This document shows positions 31,475 to 34,964 of a stretch of 34,964 nt of DNA, one piece after another. This DNA comes from Acidobacteriota bacterium. Lineage in GTDB: Bacteria; Acidobacteriota; Terriglobia; Bryobacterales; Bryobacteraceae. The stretch is from NCBI GenBank assembly GCA_003223115.1, contig QHXW01000284.1, positions 25,429 to 60,392 on the forward strand, written 5' to 3'. Every line of letters starts with the position of its first letter. The first letter of the stretch is position 1. The notes under the pieces were generated by a model that was given only the letters and a program-made list of their open reading frames with translations, had not been told where the DNA came from and made no database searches. The translations under genes and the position numbers were made by a program.

Positions 31475-31864
31475 CTAAAGAAATGAAGCATCGAACGGTC
31501 TCGGTAATAGGTCACGCAGGCGCACTGATTCGGTTTTGCCGCGCAGATTGGTGAGGAGCACTTCGATATCCCCGCACATTTCCCACAAGATTTGGCGGCA
31601 CGCGCCGCAGGGCGGGGTCAGTACCTCGGTATCGGCAGCCACGGCGATGCGCTTGAACGAACGCGCACCTTCTGAAATGGCTTTGAACACCGCCACTCGC
31701 TCGGCGCAGATGGTGAGTCCGTAGGTCGCATTCTCCACGTTGCAGCCGGTGTGCAGGCGCCCTGCTTGGTCTTCCAACGCCGCTCCGACCAGAAATTTCG
31801 AAAATCGAGCGAGGGCGTTCTTGCGAACCGCAAAGGCGGCTTCGATCAGCGGGTCTTGCGGCAT
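31475..31864 (-). CDS. cdd: Cytidine deaminase
   Basis: A 129-residue zinc deaminase that turns cytidine and deoxycytidine into uridine and deoxyuridine. The short tetrameric form is indicated by length and motifs: GCNVENATYGLTICAERVA (substrate loop, zinc Cys and catalytic Glu) and PPCGACRQILWE (two zinc Cys). All ligands are present. The ATG at 31864 overlaps the punA stop; a GTG at 31867 is an alternative. It sits in the nupC-punA-cdd run, so its uridine products can feed the pyrimidine phosphorylase upstream. Confidence 0.96.
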   Translation of the reverse strand: MPQDPLIEAAFAVRKNALARFSKFLVGAALEDQAGRLHTGCNVENATYGLTICAERVAVFKAISEGARSFKRIAVAADTEVLTPPCGACRQILWEMCGDIEVLLTNLRGKTESVRLRDLLPRPFDASFL

Positions 31865-32703
31865 CACGTTTCCAAACGAGGCAACAGCGCCTTCAAAAAC
31901 TTTACCAGCGTATCGCGCACCGCGGCGCCGGTTTCGAGCACCTCTTCATGGCTGATCTTTCTGGGTAGAATGCCGGCGGCCATATTGGTGACGCAGGAAA
32001 TCCCGATGCATCGAATCCCAATATGGTTTGCGGCAATCACCTCCGGCACCGTGGACATGCCTACTACATCGGCGCCAATGGTGCGCAGATACCGGATTTC
32101 GGAGGGCGTCTCATAGCTAGGGCCAAGCACTGCTGCGTACACGCCTTCGTTGAGTTTGATTCCCAGCTCGCGCGCGACTTGCCTGGCGGTCTCCCGGTAT
32201 GCCCGCGAGTACGCCTCGGACATATCGGGGAAGCGTGGCCCGAGCGAGTCGTCATTCGGCCCGGCCAGTGGATTTGCGCCAGTCAAATTGATGTGGTCCG
32301 TGATCAACAGAAGCCCACCGCGTTCGAGCGAAGTGTTGATGCCGCCCGCTGCGTTGGTGAATATGATGGCGCGCACGCCGAGTATCCCCAGCACGCGCAC
32401 GCCGAAGGTAACCTGGGCGGCTGTGTAGCCTTCGTAGAGATGCGCGCGCCCGCATATGACCGCCACTTCGAGCGGCGCCAGCTCGTGTTCGTCCAAGATT
32501 CTTCCGGGAAGCATGCCAAAAACAAGTTTGCCTGCATGCCCCACGGCGGTGGAAACGGGCCAGTGCGGGATGTTGGCGTAAAGGAATTCTTCACTGCCGA
32601 TCAGTTCGTCGGCCAAGCCGCCGAGTCCGCTGCCAAGCACAACCGCCACAGAAGGCCGCAGCTTGGTGCGGGATTCGATAAATGCTTTGGCGTCCTGGAA
32701 CAT
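31864..32703 (-). CDS. punA: Purine nucleoside phosphorylase
   Basis: A 279-residue trimeric-type (PNP class I) phosphorylase that splits inosine, guanosine and their deoxy forms with phosphate. Motifs in order: VVLGSGLGGLADEL (phosphate loop), GHAGKLVFGML, ICGRAHLYEGY, TNAAGGINTSL, GPSYETPSEIRYL and the base-binding GADVVGMSTVPEVIAANH. The ATG at 32703 (MFQDAKAF) is chosen because GGGAG stands 8 bases before it; an ATG at 32739 lies closer to nupC but has only a weak site. The frame runs on into nupC and further codons are not similar. The cdd start overlaps its stop. Confidence 0.96.
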   Translation of the reverse strand: MFQDAKAFIESRTKLRPSVAVVLGSGLGGLADELIGSEEFLYANIPHWPVSTAVGHAGKLVFGMLPGRILDEHELAPLEVAVICGRAHLYEGYTAAQVTFGVRVLGILGVRAIIFTNAAGGINTSLERGGLLLITDHINLTGANPLAGPNDDSLGPRFPDMSEAYSRAYRETARQVARELGIKLNEGVYAAVLGPSYETPSEIRYLRTIGADVVGMSTVPEVIAANHIGIRCIGISCVTNMAAGILPRKISHEEVLETGAAVRDTLVKFLKALLPRLET

Positions 32704-32753
32704 CGAAGAATCTCCCACCCCCGGCTTGCCTCCTATCATGACACCAGCAGTAA

Positions 32754-33977
32754 TCACACCAGCATGCCCGCGATGCAGGCCGACATGAAATTTGCCATTG
32801 AACCCACCGCTACGGCCTTCAATCCCAGGCGCGCTAGATCTGGCTTCCGGCTGGGCGCAATGGCCCCGATACCGCCGATCTGAATTGCGATCGAACTGAG
32901 GTTGGCGAATCCGCAAAGCGCGTATGTCGCGATGGTGAACGAGCGCGGATCGAGGTGCGGTTTGAGCGGCCCCAGTTCCAGAAACGCCACGAATTCGTTG
33001 AGTACCAGCCGGGTTCCCAGAAGATTCCCAATGGTGGCGCAGTCATTCCACGCCACCCCCATCAGCCAGGCGATGGGCGCGAAGATCCAGGCGAAAATCT
33101 GTTGCAGTGAAGATGGCAGAAAGCCCATACCGGGCAGCGTCCGGACCCACCCCAGCCCGCCGTTGATCATGGCGATCAGCGCCAGAAATGCGATGAGCAT
33201 CGCGGCGATATCGAGGGCCAGTTGTAAACCGTCGCCCGCTCCCTGGGCTGCCGCGTCGATGACATTTACCGCCGTCTTCTCCACCTGCACATCCACTTTG
33301 CCTGCGGTGACCGGCTTCTCCACCTCCGGGACAAACATTTTCGCCAGCATGATGGTGGCGGGTGCGGTCATAATCACCGCGGTGAGCAGATGCTCGATCT
33401 CCACGCCTGCGATTTTTACGTACGCAGCCATCACGGCGCCCGAGACGTGCGCCATTCCGCTCACCATGATGGTGAACAGCTCCGATTCGGTCATGCCGGC
33501 GATGAACGGCTTGATGGTCAACGGTGCTTCGGTCTGCCCCATGAAGATGCTTGCCGCCACATTGAGTGACTCGGCGCCGCTCGCACCCATCACCTTCTGC
33601 ATCCCCACGGCCATGGCGCGCACGACGATCTGCATGATGCCCAGGTAGTAGAGAATCGAAAAGAACGAGGCAATGAAGATGACAATCGGCAGCACCTGAA
33701 AAGCGAACACTACGCCGAACGGGCCACCCTTGGTACCCAGCGGACCGAATACAAAGTTGCTGCCGGCTTCGGCATAGTTGAGCATGGCATTTACAACCGC
33801 GCCGATGGCCTGAAAGATTTTGCCGAAATCCGTCTTGAGCACCAGGACCGCAAAAGCTAACTGTAGTCCCAGGCCCCAAAGAATGACGCGAAGCCGTATG
33901 GCGCTGCGATGAGTGGAGAACAGAAATGCGGCAAGCAGAATGGCAATGATCCCGAGCAGGCCGGTGAAGCGGCTCAT
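32754..33977 (-). CDS. nupC: NupC/CNT-family nucleoside transporter
   Basis: A 407-residue concentrative nucleoside transporter that imports nucleosides with H+ or Na+. It begins MSRFTGLLGIIAILLAAFLFS and has about ten hydrophobic segments. CNT signatures are SIFMGQTEAPLTIKPFI in the middle and LNEFVAFLEL and YALCGFANLSSIAIQIGG near the end, which line the substrate site. Start at ATG 33977 with AGGG just upstream; the longer frame to 34043 is Arg-rich and not used. It stands between the two nucleoside phosphorylase genes and gives them their substrates. Confidence 0.95.
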   Translation of the reverse strand: MSRFTGLLGIIAILLAAFLFSTHRSAIRLRVILWGLGLQLAFAVLVLKTDFGKIFQAIGAVVNAMLNYAEAGSNFVFGPLGTKGGPFGVVFAFQVLPIVIFIASFFSILYYLGIMQIVVRAMAVGMQKVMGASGAESLNVAASIFMGQTEAPLTIKPFIAGMTESELFTIMVSGMAHVSGAVMAAYVKIAGVEIEHLLTAVIMTAPATIMLAKMFVPEVEKPVTAGKVDVQVEKTAVNVIDAAAQGAGDGLQLALDIAAMLIAFLALIAMINGGLGWVRTLPGMGFLPSSLQQIFAWIFAPIAWLMGVAWNDCATIGNLLGTRLVLNEFVAFLELGPLKPHLDPRSFTIATYALCGFANLSSIAIQIGGIGAIAPSRKPDLARLGLKAVAVGSMANFMSACIAGMLV

Positions 33978-34115
33978 CACCCTGCGACGCACGGACGGCG
34001 GTTTGCGGGAATTCGTAGGACCATGACGCCGGCGCCTGCACAACCCGCGCGGCGATGGAAAGAAGAGCGAGACCGGAAAGATCCCGGCGCCCCGGTTTTC
34101 GAGAGCATGTAAGGG

Positions 34116-34964
34116 TTACCCTACTACTTCTAAGATCAAGGCGCGCTCTTCGGCCTTCTGGGATGAAATGTGGAAAGCGCCTTCAACCATTTCGTTGGCT
34201 TCTTCGACGTGCTCTTCGCTGGTGTAGTACAAGCGGCACAGGACTGAGCCGGCATCTATCTTTTCCCCTACTTTGACTTCGAGGATCACACCCACGGCCG
34301 CGTCGATGGAATCGTCCTTGCGGCTGCGGCCCGCACCCATCAATGTGGAGGCGCGGCCGATATCCCCGGCATTGATCAAACTGACGTAACCGGCGCGCGG
34401 TGACATAATCTCGCGCATCCCGGTGGCATTGGGCAGCAATTCAAATTTGTCGAGAGCCTGCGGATCCCCACCCTGTGCCGTGATCACCTGCTTGAATTTG
34501 CGATATCCCGAGCCATCCACAAGCTTGTTCTCGGCCATCTGGCGCGCATCGTCGAGAGTAGGCGCGATCTTGGCCAGGTGAATCATGCGCGCGGCCAGTT
34601 CCAGGCTGAGCCTTGTCAAATCCGCCGGGCCTTGGTTCATCAAGGTCTGCGACACCTCCATCACCTCGAGCGCGTTGCCAACCGCGTACCCCAGCGGCTG
34701 GTTCATATCGGTAATGAGCGCCTGCACCCGTTTGTCCATGCGGCGGCCGATCCCCACCATCATCTGCGCCAGCCTGCGCGCATCCACTTGCTTCTTCATG
34801 AACGCACCGTTCCCCACCTTCACGTCCAGCACCAGCGCGTCCAGACCCTCGGCCAGCTTCTTGGACATGATGGATGAGGCAATCAACGGGACCGACTCCA
34901 CGGTTGCCGTGACGTCGCGTAGCGAATAGAGTTTGCCGTCGGCCGGCGCGATTTGCTCGCTTTG
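34116..34964 (-). CDS. Pyrimidine-nucleoside/thymidine phosphorylase, C-terminal part
   Basis: The frame is open to the window edge, so the N-terminus and catalytic half are missing here; 282 codons are present. The segment KLYSLRDVTATVESVPLIAS and MSKKLAEGLDALVLDVKVG is the conserved glycosyltransferase family 3 phosphate/base site of thymidine (DeoA) and pyrimidine-nucleoside (Pdp) phosphorylases. The C-terminal all-beta domain follows (SPRAGYVSLINAGDIGRASTLMGAGR, then VGVILEVKVGEKIDAGSVLCRLYY). It cleaves uridine or thymidine with phosphate. DeoA versus Pdp cannot be decided from this part. It ends about 140 bases before nupC on the same strand. Confidence 0.95.
   Translation of the reverse strand, partial: QSEQIAPADGKLYSLRDVTATVESVPLIASSIMSKKLAEGLDALVLDVKVGNGAFMKKQVDARRLAQMMVGIGRRMDKRVQALITDMNQPLGYAVGNALEVMEVSQTLMNQGPADLTRLSLELAARMIHLAKIAPTLDDARQMAENKLVDGSGYRKFKQVITAQGGDPQALDKFELLPNATGMREIMSPRAGYVSLINAGDIGRASTLMGAGRSRKDDSIDAAVGVILEVKVGEKIDAGSVLCRLYYTSEEHVEEANEMVEGAFHISSQKAEERALILEVVG

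Noticed and set aside
1-34964. Search for tRNA, rRNA, CRISPR, integrase or transposase genes
   Set aside because: None were recognised by eye on either strand; a tRNAscan or Rfam run would settle small RNAs.

Overview
The window is GC-rich bacterial chromosome, densely coded and mostly on the minus strand. The gene set suggests an Acidobacteriota member, most likely near Bryobacterales/Solibacter. The clues are class D-type sortase in an otherwise diderm gene set (DsbD-like, beta-barrel and LolA-like proteins), a LolA-like 'lipoprotein-sorting' protein next to an acyl-CoA dehydrogenase, a ClpC-N-like orphan, zinc-ribbon MscL, and short interspersed palindromes with a GGAA loop. Placement is inference from gene style only. 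No rRNA, tRNA, CRISPR, phage, IS or plasmid genes were seen.

Layout. 1-4192: 3' end of a DsbD-like periplasmic gene; a glycine-zipper lipoprotein; then a minus-strand run of sortase substrate, sortase and AlaC-type aminotransferase. 4523-8866: tightly packed operon rimO - yacG - pgpA - TIG/beta-propeller protein - cinA; yacG is only 59 codons and easily missed. 8978-11651: small membrane protein and an AAA+ ATPase, divergent from an Mrp/NBP35 ATPase. 11662-16575: beta-barrel protein, CDGSH Fe-S protein, LolA-like protein, acyl-CoA dehydrogenase, alanine dehydrogenase and a peptidoglycan-binding protein. 16638-23213: HtrA protease, DMT permease, M20 peptidase, GAF-GAF-SpoIIE phosphatase and deoxyribose-phosphate aldolase. 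23312-26031: His-rich Ni/Co exporter, MscL and an FkbM methyltransferase. 26033-30019: aminotransferase divergent from a Tat-signal ThDP enzyme, followed by a frame-shifted Clp-N pseudogene. 30043-34964: nucleoside salvage run pyrimidine phosphorylase - nupC - purine nucleoside phosphorylase - cdd - amidohydrolase.

How parts fit. The 30-35 kb cluster imports nucleosides (NupC), deaminates cytidine (Cdd) and phosphorolyses purine and pyrimidine nucleosides. Deoxyribose phosphate formed this way would feed DeoC at 22.3-23.2 kb. DeoC carries an N-terminal amphipathic helix plus linker resembling a bacterial microcompartment encapsulation peptide. The sortase next to an MPSTA-tailed secreted protein looks like a dedicated one-enzyme/one-substrate surface-anchoring pair.

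Main items for a second look: the DeoC targeting helix, the sortase pair, the GGAA-loop palindromes (one singlet and one inverted doublet resembling a REPIN), the Tat-type ThDP enzyme, the decaying Clp-N gene, and several inverted repeats in divergent promoter regions.
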